Below, piece by piece: positions 18,409 through 28,276 of a stretch of DNA of 64,000 bases. The notes beneath the pieces were generated by a model. It saw only the letters and a program-made list of their open reading frames with translations, ran no database searches and was not told the origin of the DNA. The stretch lies in contig CAVWIZ010000006.1 in NCBI GenBank assembly GCA_963755195.1, forward strand, positions 124,001-188,000, given 5' to 3'. Every line of letters starts with the position of its first letter. Positions within the stretch are counted from its first letter, which is position 1. The translations under genes were made by a program, and so were the position numbers. This DNA comes from CAVQJU01 sp963755195. Lineage in GTDB: Bacteria > Acidobacteriota > Vicinamibacteria > Vicinamibacterales > CAVVIG01.

Positions 18409-18506
18409 AACGACGATCAACGCAGAGATCGCAGAGCACGCTGAGAATCAGTACTGGTTTTTCTCTGCGATCTCCGCGTTCTCTGCGTTGTACGTCGTCG
18501 TCGTTA
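18409..18506. repeat. Palindromic word repeat, family B (AACGCAGAG / CTCTGCGTT)
   Basis: The left arm has ACGACGATCAACGCAGAG followed by more GCAGAG words; the right arm has CTCTGCG words ending CTCTGCGTTGTACGTCGTCG. The arms pair over roughly 40 bases around a central turn near 18450-18462. It is nearly the same sequence as 23353-23446. Confidence 0.9.
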
Positions 18507-18593
18507 TCGAGTGACGAGGTGTGCACGGGGCGCGGCTGTTGGCCCCGGCGGACGTGGCCGATAAAGTACACGAACTCTCGGGGGTGCACTGAC

Positions 18594-19355
18594 TTGCTGC
18601 GGGCGTACGGTGTGACGGACAGGGGCTGCGTCAGGCCCATCAACGAAGACTACTGGGCGTTTGACGAGGCGCGCGGTCTCTGCGTCGTGGCCGACGGCAT
18701 GGGCGGCCACAAGGCGGGCGAAGTCGCCGCGCGTACGGCCGTCGACACCGTCGTCGGCTCCCTGGCAGCTGACACGGCTGGTGAAGATCCCTGGCCCTTC
18801 GGGTTCGATCCCTCCCTTTCCGAGCTCGGCAACCGGCTGCGGACCGCCATTCAAACCGCCCATATGCGCGTCCTCGAGATCGCGGTGACGTCGGCGCAGT
18901 ACACCGGGATGGGGACGACCATCGTCGCGGCGATTGTCGAGGGCCGTCGGCTGACGGTCGGGCACGTCGGCGACAGCCGGTTGTACCTCCTGGCCAACGA
19001 TCGCATCCGTCAGCTCACGCGCGACGATTCCTGGATGGCGTCGATCCTGGCCGACGACCCGACCGCCGACGTGGCCAGTCTGGAGCGTCATCCGATGCGC
19101 AACGCCCTGACGAACGTCGTGGGCTCCCGGCGCCGGACGAACGTGCACGTCGTGGAAGAAGAGCTGGGTGGCGGGGAACTGCTGCTGCTGTCGACCGACG
19201 GCGTTCACGGCGTGCTCGATGAGCACCGAATCGAGCAGCTCATGCTCGATTCGGGCGATCTGTGCGGTACGGCGACGAACCTTGTCACCGCGGCGCTTGC
19301 CCGCGGCAGCCACGACAACTGCACGGCCCTCGTCGCGCAATACCTACCTGACTGA
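18594..19355 (+). CDS. PP2C-family serine/threonine protein phosphatase
   Basis: 253 residues, the usual size of a stand-alone bacterial PP2C (Stp/PrpC). The PPM motifs are present: ADGMGGHKAGEVAA, GHVGDSRLYLL, STDGVHGVLD and SHDNCTALV, with Asp ligands for the two metals. TTG at 18594 is proposed as start because the first conserved residues (LRAYGVTDRGCVRPINEDYW) follow it. No better codon exists between the upstream repeat and the domain. It probably reverses Ser/Thr kinase phosphorylation. Confidence 0.9.
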   Translation: MLRAYGVTDRGCVRPINEDYWAFDEARGLCVVADGMGGHKAGEVAARTAVDTVVGSLAADTAGEDPWPFGFDPSLSELGNRLRTAIQTAHMRVLEIAVTSAQYTGMGTTIVAAIVEGRRLTVGHVGDSRLYLLANDRIRQLTRDDSWMASILADDPTADVASLERHPMRNALTNVVGSRRRTNVHVVEEELGGGELLLLSTDGVHGVLDEHRIEQLMLDSGDLCGTATNLVTAALARGSHDNCTALVAQYLPD

Positions 19356-19450
19356 GGGCTAGGGGCTAGGGACTAGGGGCTAGGGACTAGGGGCTAGTCG
19401 TGGCTCGTTACTCGTGACTCGCGATTTGCGAGTCACGAGCCACGAGCCTC
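19356..19450. repeat. Compound word repeat: family D (GGGCTAGGGACTA) plus palindromic family E (CTCGTGACTCGC)
   Basis: Five or more tandem GGGCTAG/GGGACTA words (19356-19397) are followed by a perfect inverted pair, CTCGTGACTCGC and GCGAGTCACGAG, around a five-base loop (about 19410-19440). The right half is read as the last codons of the cytochrome gene on the opposite strand. It could act as a hairpin between the two convergent genes but has no T-run. Confidence 0.88.
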
Positions 19451-19941
19451 TGAAGTCTTACCGGCCCCGGGGGCGGTCCGGCTGGCGCGGCGCCCGGCGC
19501 GGCCGGCGGTGCTGGGGGCGGCAGGACGGGAATGGCCGCACCGCGGTGGCAGGTCATGCACTGCACGCGCGTGAGCTGATCGGCCGGCTTCTTGATGTTG
19601 GCCGCCAGCTTGTCGTTGAACTCGGTGGCCATTCGCATCATCGCCCGAGCCACTTCCTTGTTCGGCTTCGTGTCCACGGCATAGTCGTTGGTCGGTAAGC
19701 CCGGGCCCGTCCAGACGTGGCAATAGCCGCAGTTGGTCCCAAGCGCCGCCGTAAAGTTGCGCATGATCGGCAGGATCTGCGCCGTGGTCATCGTCTTCGG
19801 CAGGACCTGCAGGTTCTTCGGCTCCGGAGGTGGTGTGGCGGGAGCGGCCCCGCGCTGGGCTTCGGGGGCTTGCGCGGCTGCCACCGACCCGACCAGGACG
19901 ACGACGCTGAGGGCTCCGATCACGTGCCTGAAACGCATCAT
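19408..19941 (-). CDS. Di-haem c-type cytochrome resembling photosynthetic reaction-centre cytochrome subunits
   Basis: About 177 residues from ATG at 19941, placed 7 bases after AGAGG. A signal peptide (about 1-22) and a Pro/Ala-rich linker precede two haem sites, CGYCH (about 70-74) and CMTCH (about 128-132). The spacing and the LPKTMTTAQILPIMRNF segment recall the CytoC_RC family, common in non-phototrophic Acidobacteriota. The final residues (VARDSQIASHE) are encoded by the family E repeat, so the C-terminus appears to have been replaced or extended by it. Confidence 0.85.
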   Translation of the reverse strand: MMRFRHVIGALSVVVLVGSVAAAQAPEAQRGAAPATPPPEPKNLQVLPKTMTTAQILPIMRNFTAALGTNCGYCHVWTGPGLPTNDYAVDTKPNKEVARAMMRMATEFNDKLAANIKKPADQLTRVQCMTCHRGAAIPVLPPPAPPAAPGAAPAGPPPGPVRLQRLVARDSQIASHE

Positions 19942-20064
19942 GCTGACACCTCTCGGTAGTAGGAACTCGATGACGAGCGACCTGTCTCTGGCCGCCTTGG
20001 GCTCAGAACACTGAGGTTTACGGGGATGCACTATATCACCGGCGCGTACCTGCTGACAGCTGAG

Positions 20065-20094
20065 TTGCAGGTGGTTCTGACGCCGTGCTATATT
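20065..20094 (+). promoter_or_regulatory. Putative sigma-70 promoter of the str operon
   Basis: TTGCAG (20065-20070) and TATATT (20089-20094) with an 18-base spacer, in the 382-base gap between the divergent cytochrome start and rpsL. No other good match was noticed in the gap. Confidence 0.6.
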
Positions 20095-20106
20095 CGTCAG
20101 GTTCTA

Positions 20107-20289
20107 TCGAAGTTAGGACACCCTATCTAGCTTCGAACTCGCAGGAAAGCGTCTCTCTCCCGGCATTTCGGGAAGACCAATCCGTCGCGCGACATACGAC
20201 GAGCATTAGGGTAGTCAAGGTTTTCAGGCGCCAAGCCTCCGGCTTCTAGGCCTGAAACGACGAATTCGACCGCTGAACCAGGTCAGCGG
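20107..20289 (+). promoter_or_regulatory. Structured leader of rpsL-rpsG-fusA (three stem-loops)
   Basis: Three inverted repeats lie between the promoter and rpsL. First, TCGAAG/CTTCGA (20107-20112 with 20131-20136) encloses TAGG/CCTA. Second, TTTCAGGC/GCCTGAAA (20222-20229 with 20250-20257) encloses AAGCC/GGCTT. Third, CCGCTGA/TCAGCGG (20270-20276 with 20283-20289). The last ends 34 bases before the rpsL ATG. A role in ribosomal-protein feedback or attenuation is inferred. Confidence 0.5.
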
Positions 20290-20323
20290 TGCGAGCGTGC
20301 TGTCATTTGGGCGACGAATATTT

Positions 20324-20701
20324 ATGCCGACTATCAGTCAACTGGTGCGGAACGGTCGCAAGAAGATCGTCAGCAAGACCAAGAGCCCTGCCCTCCAGAA
20401 CAGTCCTCAGAAGCGGGGCGTCTGCGTGCGGGTGTTCACCCAGACCCCGAAGAAGCCGAACTCGGCGCTGCGTAAGGTCGCGCGCGTCCGGCTGACGAAC
20501 GGCATCGAGGTCACCACGTACATTCCGGGCGTTGGCCACAACCTGCAGGAGCACTCGCTCGTGCTCATCCGCGGCGGCCGCGTCAAGGATTTGCCGGGTG
20601 TCCGGTATCACGTCGTGCGCGGCACGCTCGACGCCGTCGGCGTCGCGGGACGGATGCAGGGACGATCAAAATACGGCGCGAAGCGCCCGAAGAAAGCCTA
20701 A
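20324..20701 (+). CDS. rpsL: 30S ribosomal protein S12
   Basis: 125 residues from ATG at 20324 (MPTISQLVRNGRKK), the usual start; the open frame upstream is not conserved. Conserved decoding-site blocks TPKKPNSALRKVARV and GGRVKDLPGVRYHVVRG are intact, with Lys at the position linked to streptomycin sensitivity. First gene of the str operon; only 3 bases separate it from rpsG. The Shine-Dalgarno is weak (GACGAATATTT precedes the ATG). Confidence 0.99.
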   Translation: MPTISQLVRNGRKKIVSKTKSPALQNSPQKRGVCVRVFTQTPKKPNSALRKVARVRLTNGIEVTTYIPGVGHNLQEHSLVLIRGGRVKDLPGVRYHVVRGTLDAVGVAGRMQGRSKYGAKRPKKA

Positions 20702-20704
20702 GCC

Positions 20705-21178
20705 ATGCCACGTAGACGCGAGATTCCGAAGCGCGACATCGCGCCCGACCCGATCTATCAGAGCCCGCTCGTGACCAAGTTCATCAATTGCGTGATGAGC
20801 GACGGCAAGCGAAGCACGGCGGAGCGCATCCTGTACAAGAGCTTCGACATCATCAAAGAGAAGACGGCCGACGATCCGCTCAAGGTGTTCAAGAAGGCGA
20901 TCGACAACGTCAAGCCGAGCCTCGAGGTGAAGTCGCGCCGCGTCGGCGGCTCCAACTATCAAGTACCGGTCGAAGTGAACCCGAACCGCCGCCTGTCGCT
21001 GAGCATCCGCTGGCTGGTCGGCTACGCGACCGAGCGCGGCGACGGCAAGACGATGCAGGAGAAGCTGGCCAACGAGCTGCTCGACGCCTCCAACCTTCGC
21101 GGCGGCGCCGTCAAGAAGCGCGAAGACACCCATCGCATGGCGGAAGCGAACAAGGCGTTCGCGCACTATCGCTGGTAG
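20705..21178 (+). CDS. rpsG: 30S ribosomal protein S7
   Basis: 157 residues, normal length, beginning MPRRREIPKRDIAPDP and ending HRMAEANKAFAHYRW. Primary 16S binding protein that nucleates the 30S head. Followed by a short spacer carrying family E words and then fusA. Confidence 0.99.
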   Translation: MPRRREIPKRDIAPDPIYQSPLVTKFINCVMSDGKRSTAERILYKSFDIIKEKTADDPLKVFKKAIDNVKPSLEVKSRRVGGSNYQVPVEVNPNRRLSLSIRWLVGYATERGDGKTMQEKLANELLDASNLRGGAVKKREDTHRMAEANKAFAHYRW

Positions 21179-21185
21179 CGGTTCC

Positions 21186-21216
21186 CGAAGTCACGAGCAG
21201 AGCATCGAGTCACGAG
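21186..21216. repeat. Word repeat, family E (GTCACGAG), short copy
   Basis: Two GTCACGAG words (about 21190-21197 and 21209-21216) in the rpsG-fusA spacer match the arms of the perfect hairpin near 19410-19440; another copy pair, CTCGTGAC, is at 56331-56344. Confidence 0.6.
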
Positions 21217-21219
21217 TAA

Positions 21220-23352
<2,133 letters not shown>

Positions 23353-23446
23353 CGACGATCAACGCAGAGCACGCAGAGCACGCCGAGAAAAACATTTCTC
23401 TGCGATCTCCGCGATCTCTGCGTTGTACGTCGTGACTGAGAAACCA
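23353..23446. repeat. Palindromic word repeat, family B, in the fusA-rpsJ spacer
   Basis: Left arm ACGACGATCAACGCAGAG plus further GCAGAG words; right arm CTCTGCG words ending CTCTGCGTTGTACGTCGT. The arms pair over about 38 bases around AAAAACATTT. It closely matches the copy at 18409-18506. The fusA stop codon TGA is directly abutted by the left arm. Confidence 0.92.
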
Positions 23447-23447
23447 T

Positions 23448-23786
23448 ATGGCAACAGCTTCTTTCAGCGACAAAATTCGCATTCGCCTCAAGGTGTACGA
23501 CTACCGCGTCCTCGACCAGTCGACGAGCGAGATCGTCGATACGGCCAAGCGCACCGGCGCGCGGCTGGCGGGACCGATTCCGCTGCCGACGTCGAAGAAC
23601 AAGTGGACCGTGCTGCGATCGCCGCACGTGGACAAGAAATCGCGCGAGCAGTTCGAAATCCGTACGCACAAGCGGCTCATCGACATCTTCGAGCCGACGC
23701 CGCAGACCGTGGACGCGCTGATGAAGCTCGATCTGCCGGCCGGTGTCGACGTGGAGATTAAAGCGTTTGGGAAAGAGCATAAGTAG
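23448..23786 (+). CDS. rpsJ: 30S ribosomal protein S10
   Basis: 112 residues, slightly longer than the usual 102 because of the N-terminal MATASFSD. Conserved KIRIRLKVYDYRVLD, GPIPLPTSKNKWTVLRSPHVDKKSREQFE and THKRLIDI blocks are intact. First gene of the S10 operon; also known as NusE in antitermination. Confidence 0.99.
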   Translation: MATASFSDKIRIRLKVYDYRVLDQSTSEIVDTAKRTGARLAGPIPLPTSKNKWTVLRSPHVDKKSREQFEIRTHKRLIDIFEPTPQTVDALMKLDLPAGVDVEIKAFGKEHK

Positions 23787-23825
23787 GGCTGAGGGCAAAG
23801 GGCTCAGGGCTCAGGGCTGTCACGA
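23787..23825. repeat. Word repeat, family D (GGGCTGAGGGCAAA)
   Basis: Tandem 7-base words of the form GGGCTGA / GGGCTCA run from the rpsJ stop to about 23818 and lead into the 93-base tandem element before rplC. No inverted arm is present here. Confidence 0.75.
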
Positions 23826-24011
23826 CAGCGCCTGCGGCCATGCCGAACCGAGGATATGGAGATCCGAGGTGAGGCATCAGCGTTAGTTCGCGGTGGGGGT
23901 GGGGCGAAGCCGCCAGGTCAGCGCCTGCGGCCATGCCGAACCGAGGACATGGAGATCCGAGGTGAGGCATCAGCGTTAGTTCGCGGTGGGGGTGGGGCCC
24001 CGCCGCCAGTG
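23826..24011 (+). repeat. 93-base tandem duplication carrying hairpin element F upstream of rplC
   Basis: Two 93-base copies start at 23826 and 23919 with the shared opening CAGCGCCTGCGGCCATGC. The downstream copy holds a 9-base-pair hairpin, GCGGTGGGG (23983-23991), loop GTGGGG, CCCCGCCGC (23998-24006), ending 23 bases before the rplC ATG. In the upstream copy the right arm is altered (GGGGCGAAGCCGCC), so the hairpin is broken. Both copies stay open in frame with rplC. Confidence 0.9.
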
Positions 24012-24029
24012 AAGAAAAGTAGACACGAT

Positions 24030-24710
24030 ATGGTGACCGGAATCATCGGCAAGAAAGTCGGGATGACGCAGGTGTTCGACGCCGACGGCACGGTGCACCC
24101 GGCCACGGTCATCAAGGCCGGGCCCTGCGTGATCGTGCAGGCGAAGACCCCGCAGACCGACGGATACGAGGCCGTGCAGCTCGGCCTGGTTGAAGACGGG
24201 CGGGTGAAGGCCGGCAAGGCCATGGCCGGTCACTACAAGAAGGCCAACGTGCCGCCGACGCGGGTGCGCCGCGAGGTGAGGCTCGCCGCCGGTGGCGACG
24301 CCGTCAAGGCCGGCGATCCCGTGCTCGTGTCCATCTTCGCCGACGGCGAACGCGTGGACGTCATCGGTACCGGCCGCGGCAAAGGGTTCCAGGGCGTCGT
24401 GAAGCGTCATCATTTCGCGGGCGGTGCGGCGACGCACGGTTCGATGTTCCATCGGGCGCCGGGCTCGATTGGCGCGTCGTCGTTTCCTTCTCGTGTCGTC
24501 AAGGGCATGCGGGCGGCCGGGCGCATGGGCGGCGGACGCGTGACGATTCGCAACCTGAAGGTCGTTCGTGTGGACGCCGAGAATCACCTGCTCATCCTCG
24601 AGGGCGGCATTCCGGGCGCCCCGGAGGGTTACGTGATCGTGCGCAAGGCGATCACCGCCAAGCGGGTCAAGGTGGCTCAGGTGGAGAAGCCCAAGAAGGG
24701 TAAGAAATAG
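24030..24710 (+). CDS. rplC: 50S ribosomal protein L3
   Basis: 226 residues from ATG at 24030 (MVTGIIGKKVGMTQVFD), the conserved start. The frame is open 58 codons further upstream through the 93-base repeats, but that sequence is repeat-derived and not L3-like. Core blocks GRGKGFQGVVKRHHFAGG and GSIGASSFPSRVVKG are normal. C-terminal tail is Lys-rich. Confidence 0.98.
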   Translation: MVTGIIGKKVGMTQVFDADGTVHPATVIKAGPCVIVQAKTPQTDGYEAVQLGLVEDGRVKAGKAMAGHYKKANVPPTRVRREVRLAAGGDAVKAGDPVLVSIFADGERVDVIGTGRGKGFQGVVKRHHFAGGAATHGSMFHRAPGSIGASSFPSRVVKGMRAAGRMGGGRVTIRNLKVVRVDAENHLLILEGGIPGAPEGYVIVRKAITAKRVKVAQVEKPKKGKK

Positions 24711-24767
24711 GGGCTAGGGGCTAGAGGTTAGGGCTGGAAGGGCAGGTGCAGGAGGCGGGAAAGACAG
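24711..24767. repeat. Word repeats, families D and G, in the rplC-rplD spacer
   Basis: GGGGCTAGGGGCTAGAGGTTAGGG words (to about 24733) are followed by a family G fragment (GGGCTGGAAGGGCAGG ... GGCGGGAAAG) like those at 29222 and 50062. Element F begins right after. Confidence 0.75.
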
Positions 24768-24850
24768 CAGCGCCTGCGGCCATGCGAGCGGGCCTGCCGC
24801 GAGGCATCGGCGAGATTCGCGGCGGGGTGGGGCCCCACCGCCAGTGGAAA
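24768..24850 (+). repeat. Element F upstream of rplD
   Basis: Opens with CAGCGCCTGCGGCCATGC and ends GCCAGTGGAAAAAG, as in the copies before rplC and rpmD. Its hairpin is GCGGCGGGG (24819-24827) with CCCCACCGC (24833-24841) around a TGGGG loop, with one C/A mismatch. It ends 21 bases before the rplD ATG. Confidence 0.85.
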
Positions 24851-24862
24851 AAGTTGACCCTT

Positions 24863-25486
24863 ATGCAATTTGATGTCGTCAACAACGAAAACAAGAAAGT
24901 GGGCAGCGTCGACGTCCGCGACGAGGTGTTCGGCGGGCGCGTGAACGCCGAGCTCATCTGGGAATCGGTCGTCCGCACCAACGCGTCGAAGCGGCGCGGC
25001 ACCCACGCGACGAAGAACCGCGCGCTCGTCAGCGGCAGCGGCAAGAAGCCGTGGCGCCAGAAGGGCACCGGCCGCGCGCGCGTGGGATCGATCCGCAACC
25101 CGATCTGGCGGCATGGCGGCACCGTGTTCGGGCCGCAGCCGCGCAGCTACACGTACGACCTGCCGAAGAAGGCCGAGCGCGGCGCGTTGCGGTCGGCGCT
25201 CGCGCAGAAGATGCGGGACGGCGCGCTCATCGTCGTCGATGCGCTGGCGGCTTCCGAGGTCAAGACCAAGGCGGCTGTCGAGATGCTGAAGCGGCTCGGC
25301 GTGACCGGGAAGGCCGTCCTCATCGACGTCGCGCCGGACGAGACGCTGGCCAAGTCGGTGCGGAACATCGCCACCGTGGCGTTTGTGGCCAGCGCGCGGC
25401 TGACGGCACGCGATGTCGTCGACGCGCATCGTGTCGTGGCGACGCGCGGAGCCATCGAAAAGCTGCAGGAGGTGCTCGGGTCATGA
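24863..25486 (+). CDS. rplD: 50S ribosomal protein L4
   Basis: 207 residues from ATG at 24863 (MQFDVVNNENKKVGSVDV). The conserved RGTHATKNRALVSGSGKKPWRQKGTGRARVGS extension loop of L4 is present. In E. coli L4 is the feedback repressor of this operon, so the structured element upstream of its own and the neighbouring starts is notable. The stop overlaps the rplW start (ATGA). Confidence 0.98.
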   Translation: MQFDVVNNENKKVGSVDVRDEVFGGRVNAELIWESVVRTNASKRRGTHATKNRALVSGSGKKPWRQKGTGRARVGSIRNPIWRHGGTVFGPQPRSYTYDLPKKAERGALRSALAQKMRDGALIVVDALAASEVKTKAAVEMLKRLGVTGKAVLIDVAPDETLAKSVRNIATVAFVASARLTARDVVDAHRVVATRGAIEKLQEVLGS

Positions 25487-25773
25487 AACTGACTGATGTG
25501 ATCCGCAGACCGCTCATCACGGAGAAGACGTCCATCCAGCGCGAAGACGGCCGGACCCTCGTCTTTCAAGTCGCGACCGGCGCGAACAAAGTCGAGATCC
25601 GGCGGGCGATCGAGCAGCTCCTCGGCGCGAAAGTGGACACCGTCCGGACGAGCATCGTGCACGGCAAGGAAAAGCGTCAGGGACGGTTCGCCGGCCGCCG
25701 CTCGGACTGGAAGAAGGCCTACGTGAGGCTGCGCGAGGGCCAGAAGATGCCGGAATTCCTGGAGGGCGCGTAA
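25483..25773 (+). CDS. rplW: 50S ribosomal protein L23
   Basis: 96 residues, starting in the 4-base ATGA overlap with rplD, implying translational coupling. Conserved VIRRPLITEKTSI, NKVEIRRAIEQLLGAKVDTV and GRRSDWKKAYVRL segments. Sits at the ribosome exit tunnel and docks trigger factor and SRP. Confidence 0.98.
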   Translation: MKLTDVIRRPLITEKTSIQREDGRTLVFQVATGANKVEIRRAIEQLLGAKVDTVRTSIVHGKEKRQGRFAGRRSDWKKAYVRLREGQKMPEFLEGA

Positions 25774-25774
25774 C

Positions 25775-26599
25775 ATGCCCATTCGCAAGTTCAATCCCAC
25801 GTCACCCGGGCGGCGGTTTCAGACCGTGCAGATCTTCGACGAAATCACGACGTCGGAGCCGCACAAGCCCCTCGTCGAGCCGCTCCATCAGTCGGGCGGG
25901 CGCAACAACCGGGGCGAGCTCACGTCGTGGTGGCGCGGCGGCGGGCACAAGCGGATGTACCGCATCATCGACTTCAAGCGGGACAAGCACGACATCCCGG
26001 CGAAGGTGGCGACGATCGAGTACGACCCGAATCGGTCGGCGCGGATTGCCCTCGTCACCTACGCGGACGGCGAGAAGCGCTACATCCTGCAGCCGGCGGG
26101 CTTGAAGGTCGGCGACGCGATCATCTCCGGGCAGAACGTCGACATTCTGCCGGGCAATGCCCTGCCGCTGAAGAACATTCCGCTCGGCACGCTTCTTCAT
26201 AACGTCGAGTTGAAGCCGGGCAAGGGCGGGCAGATTGCGCGCAGCGCCGGGTCGTCGGTGCAGCTCGTGGCCAAGGAAGGCGAGTACGCCTCGGTGAAGA
26301 TGCCGTCGAACGAGATTCGCAAGATCTTCAGCGAGTGCTACGCGACGATCGGTCAGGTCGGGAACATCGATCACGAGAACGTCTCGGTCGGGAAGGCGGG
26401 CCGCAGCCGGTGGCTGGGCCAGCGCCCGCACGTGCGTGGAGTCGCGATGAACCCGGTCGATCATCCCCTGGGCGGCGGCGAAGGCAAGACCTCCGGCGGA
26501 CGTCATCCGGTGTCGCCCTGGGGTCTGCCGACCAAGGGCTACAAGACGCGCAACCGAAAATCGACCGACAAATTCATCGTCACGCGGAGACAGAAGTAA
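25775..26599 (+). CDS. rplB: 50S ribosomal protein L2
   Basis: 274 residues, normal length. Conserved MPIRKFNPTSPGRR start, GRNNRGELTSWWRGGGHKR, and the peptidyl-transferase-near block RGVAMNPVDHPLGGGEGKTSGGRHPVSPWG with its critical His. The last base of the stop codon is the first base of the rpsS ATG. Confidence 0.99.
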   Translation: MPIRKFNPTSPGRRFQTVQIFDEITTSEPHKPLVEPLHQSGGRNNRGELTSWWRGGGHKRMYRIIDFKRDKHDIPAKVATIEYDPNRSARIALVTYADGEKRYILQPAGLKVGDAIISGQNVDILPGNALPLKNIPLGTLLHNVELKPGKGGQIARSAGSSVQLVAKEGEYASVKMPSNEIRKIFSECYATIGQVGNIDHENVSVGKAGRSRWLGQRPHVRGVAMNPVDHPLGGGEGKTSGGRHPVSPWGLPTKGYKTRNRKSTDKFIVTRRQK

Positions 26600-26967
26600 T
26601 GGGCCGCTCACTGAAAAAAGGTCCCTTCGTCGACACGCCCCTGCTCGAGAAGATCGAGGTGATGAACCGCGGGGCCGAGCGAAAGGTGATCAAGACGTGG
26701 TCGCGCCGATCGACGGTGATCCCCGAGATGGTGGGTCACACGCTGGCGGTGCACAACGGCAAGAAATTCATCCCGGTGTATGTGACCGAGAACATGGTCG
26801 GCCACAAGCTGGGTGAGTTCGCGCCGACGCGCCAGTTCAAGGGACACACCACCAGGGTGGCCGAGCGCGCCGCGGCTGCGGCGGCCCAGGCCGGGCCTGG
26901 AGGCGCGCCGGGCGGACCGGGCGCGGGTGCCGGCGGTGGCGGCGGCAAGCCCGCCGGCGCGAGCTAG
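26599..26967 (+). CDS. rpsS: 30S ribosomal protein S19 with C-terminal low-complexity tail
   Basis: 122 residues; the S19 core (MGRSLKKGPFVD ... LGEFAPTRQFKGHT) takes about 90 residues as usual. It is followed by about 29 extra residues rich in Ala, Gly and Pro, which is unusual for S19. Starts in a TAATG overlap with rplB. Confidence 0.97.
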   Translation: MGRSLKKGPFVDTPLLEKIEVMNRGAERKVIKTWSRRSTVIPEMVGHTLAVHNGKKFIPVYVTENMVGHKLGEFAPTRQFKGHTTRVAERAAAAAAQAGPGGAPGGPGAGAGGGGGKPAGAS

Positions 26968-26988
26968 ACGAGAGACGGAGTGATGGCG

Positions 26989-27456
26989 ATGGCTGTGACG
27001 CCCGAGAGGCCTGTGAGAATAGAAGCGCACGCGACGGCCCGATACATCCGGACTTCGGCGCAGAAGGCCGGACTCGTGCTCGACCTGATTCGTGGCAAGG
27101 ACGTCAATCGCGCGCTCGCGACGCTGAAGTTCACCCGCAAGTCGGTGGCCGAAGACATCGCGAAGCTGCTGCGGTCGGCGATTGCCAACGCGCAACAGAA
27201 GGACGGATTCAGCGGCGACGTCGATCGGCTGTTCGTGTCGGCGTGCTACGCGAACCAGGGGCCGTCGGCCAAACGCGTGCGCCCCGCGCCGATGGGCCGC
27301 GCGTTCCGCGTCCTCAAACGCACGGCGCATCTGACCGTCCGTGTGTCGGAGCGCCCGGAGAAAGCCGTGGCGGTGGCGGCGGGACGCACCGCGGTGAAAA
27401 AGCCGCGCGCCGGAAAGCCGGCGCGAGCCGGCAAGCCGGCGGCAAAGAAAGCATAA
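26989..27456 (+). CDS. rplV: 50S ribosomal protein L22
   Basis: 155 residues from ATG at 26989, favoured by GGAG at 26977-26980 eight bases upstream; ATG at 26983 is an alternative adding two residues. Conserved ARYIRTSAQKAGLVLDLIRGK and KRVRPAPMGRAFRVLKRTAHLTV. The C-terminus carries a basic Ala/Lys/Pro tail (KKPRAGKPARAGKPAAKKA) beyond the usual ~110-residue core. Confidence 0.97.
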   Translation: MAVTPERPVRIEAHATARYIRTSAQKAGLVLDLIRGKDVNRALATLKFTRKSVAEDIAKLLRSAIANAQQKDGFSGDVDRLFVSACYANQGPSAKRVRPAPMGRAFRVLKRTAHLTVRVSERPEKAVAVAAGRTAVKKPRAGKPARAGKPAAKKA

Positions 27457-27465
27457 GGAGTATTT

Positions 27466-28155
27466 GTGGGCCAGAAGGTTCATCCGTTTGGATTCCGACT
27501 CGGCTTCAACAAGACGTGGCGGTCGCGCTGGTACTCGGATCGCGACTACGCGAAGTTGCTGCACGAGGACCTGGCACTGCGTTCGACGCTGAAGAAGCGC
27601 TTCGCGCACGCCGGTGTCTCGAAGATCGAGACCGAGCGCGCGGCCAACAAGCTGAAGATCGACATCTACACGTCGCGGCCGGGCATCATCATCGGCCGCA
27701 AGGGCACGGAAGTCGACAAGCTGAAACAGGAAATCCAGAAGAAGACCAACCGCGAGGTCTTCATCAACATCCAGGAGATTCAGAAGCCGGAGCTCGATGC
27801 CCAGCTCATCTCCGAGTCGGTCGCGATGCAGCTCGAGAAACGCGTGGCCTTCCGCCGCGCGATGCGCAAGGCCGTGGAGTCGGCGCTGCGGTTCGGCGCG
27901 CGCGGCATCAAGGTGCGCGTGTCGGGCCGGTTGAACGGCGCCGAAATCGCGCGCTCGGAGTGGTACCTGCACGGCCAATTGCCGCTGCAGACGCTGCGTG
28001 CCGACATCGACTACGGTTTCGCGGAAGCGAACACGACCTACGGTCAGATCGGCATCAAGGTGTGGCTCTACAAGGGCGAGCGCCTGGTGCCGCAGCGCGG
28101 CCGTGAGGAAGAATACCGGGAACGCGCACCCCGGCGGCCACAGGCGAGGGCATAG
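27466..28155 (+). CDS. rpsC: 30S ribosomal protein S3
   Basis: 229 residues from GTG at 27466 with AAGGAG at 27455-27460. MGQKVHPFGFRLG start, KH domain with IIIGRKGTEVDKLK, and C-terminal VSGRLNGAEIARSEW. Binds the 30S head and forms part of the mRNA entry helicase. A long family C hairpin follows. Confidence 0.99.
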   Translation: MGQKVHPFGFRLGFNKTWRSRWYSDRDYAKLLHEDLALRSTLKKRFAHAGVSKIETERAANKLKIDIYTSRPGIIIGRKGTEVDKLKQEIQKKTNREVFINIQEIQKPELDAQLISESVAMQLEKRVAFRRAMRKAVESALRFGARGIKVRVSGRLNGAEIARSEWYLHGQLPLQTLRADIDYGFAEANTTYGQIGIKVWLYKGERLVPQRGREEEYRERAPRRPQARA

Positions 28156-28162
28156 AACGTCG

Positions 28163-28255
28163 GGATTGAGTAATTGGGTAATCGAGTAATTGGGTAATTT
28201 GAATGATCGAGCGATCGTGGGTGTCCATTACTCGATTACTCAATTACCCGATTAG
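28163..28255. repeat. Palindromic word repeat, family C (GGGTAATCGAGTAATTG)
   Basis: Left arm: GAGTAATTGGGTAATCGAGTAATTGGGTAATT; right arm about 40 bases later: ATTACTCGATTACTCAATTACCCGATTA. The arms pair along about 28 bases with few mismatches; a small palindrome GATCGAGCGATC sits in the loop. AT-rich against a GC-rich background. It fills the rpsC-rplP spacer. Confidence 0.92.
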
Positions 28256-28276
28256 CAAATACAGGATCGCACCGTT

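Noticed and set aside
19410..19440. Intrinsic terminator between PP2C and the cytochrome gene
   Set aside because: The stem is perfect but there is no T-run on either side, and it overlaps coding sequence; recorded as a repeat instead.
23856..24029. N-terminal extension of L3 through the tandem repeats
   Set aside because: The extension is repeat sequence, has no ribosome-binding site of its own, and L3 starts at the conserved MVTGIIGKK. Kept only as an observation.
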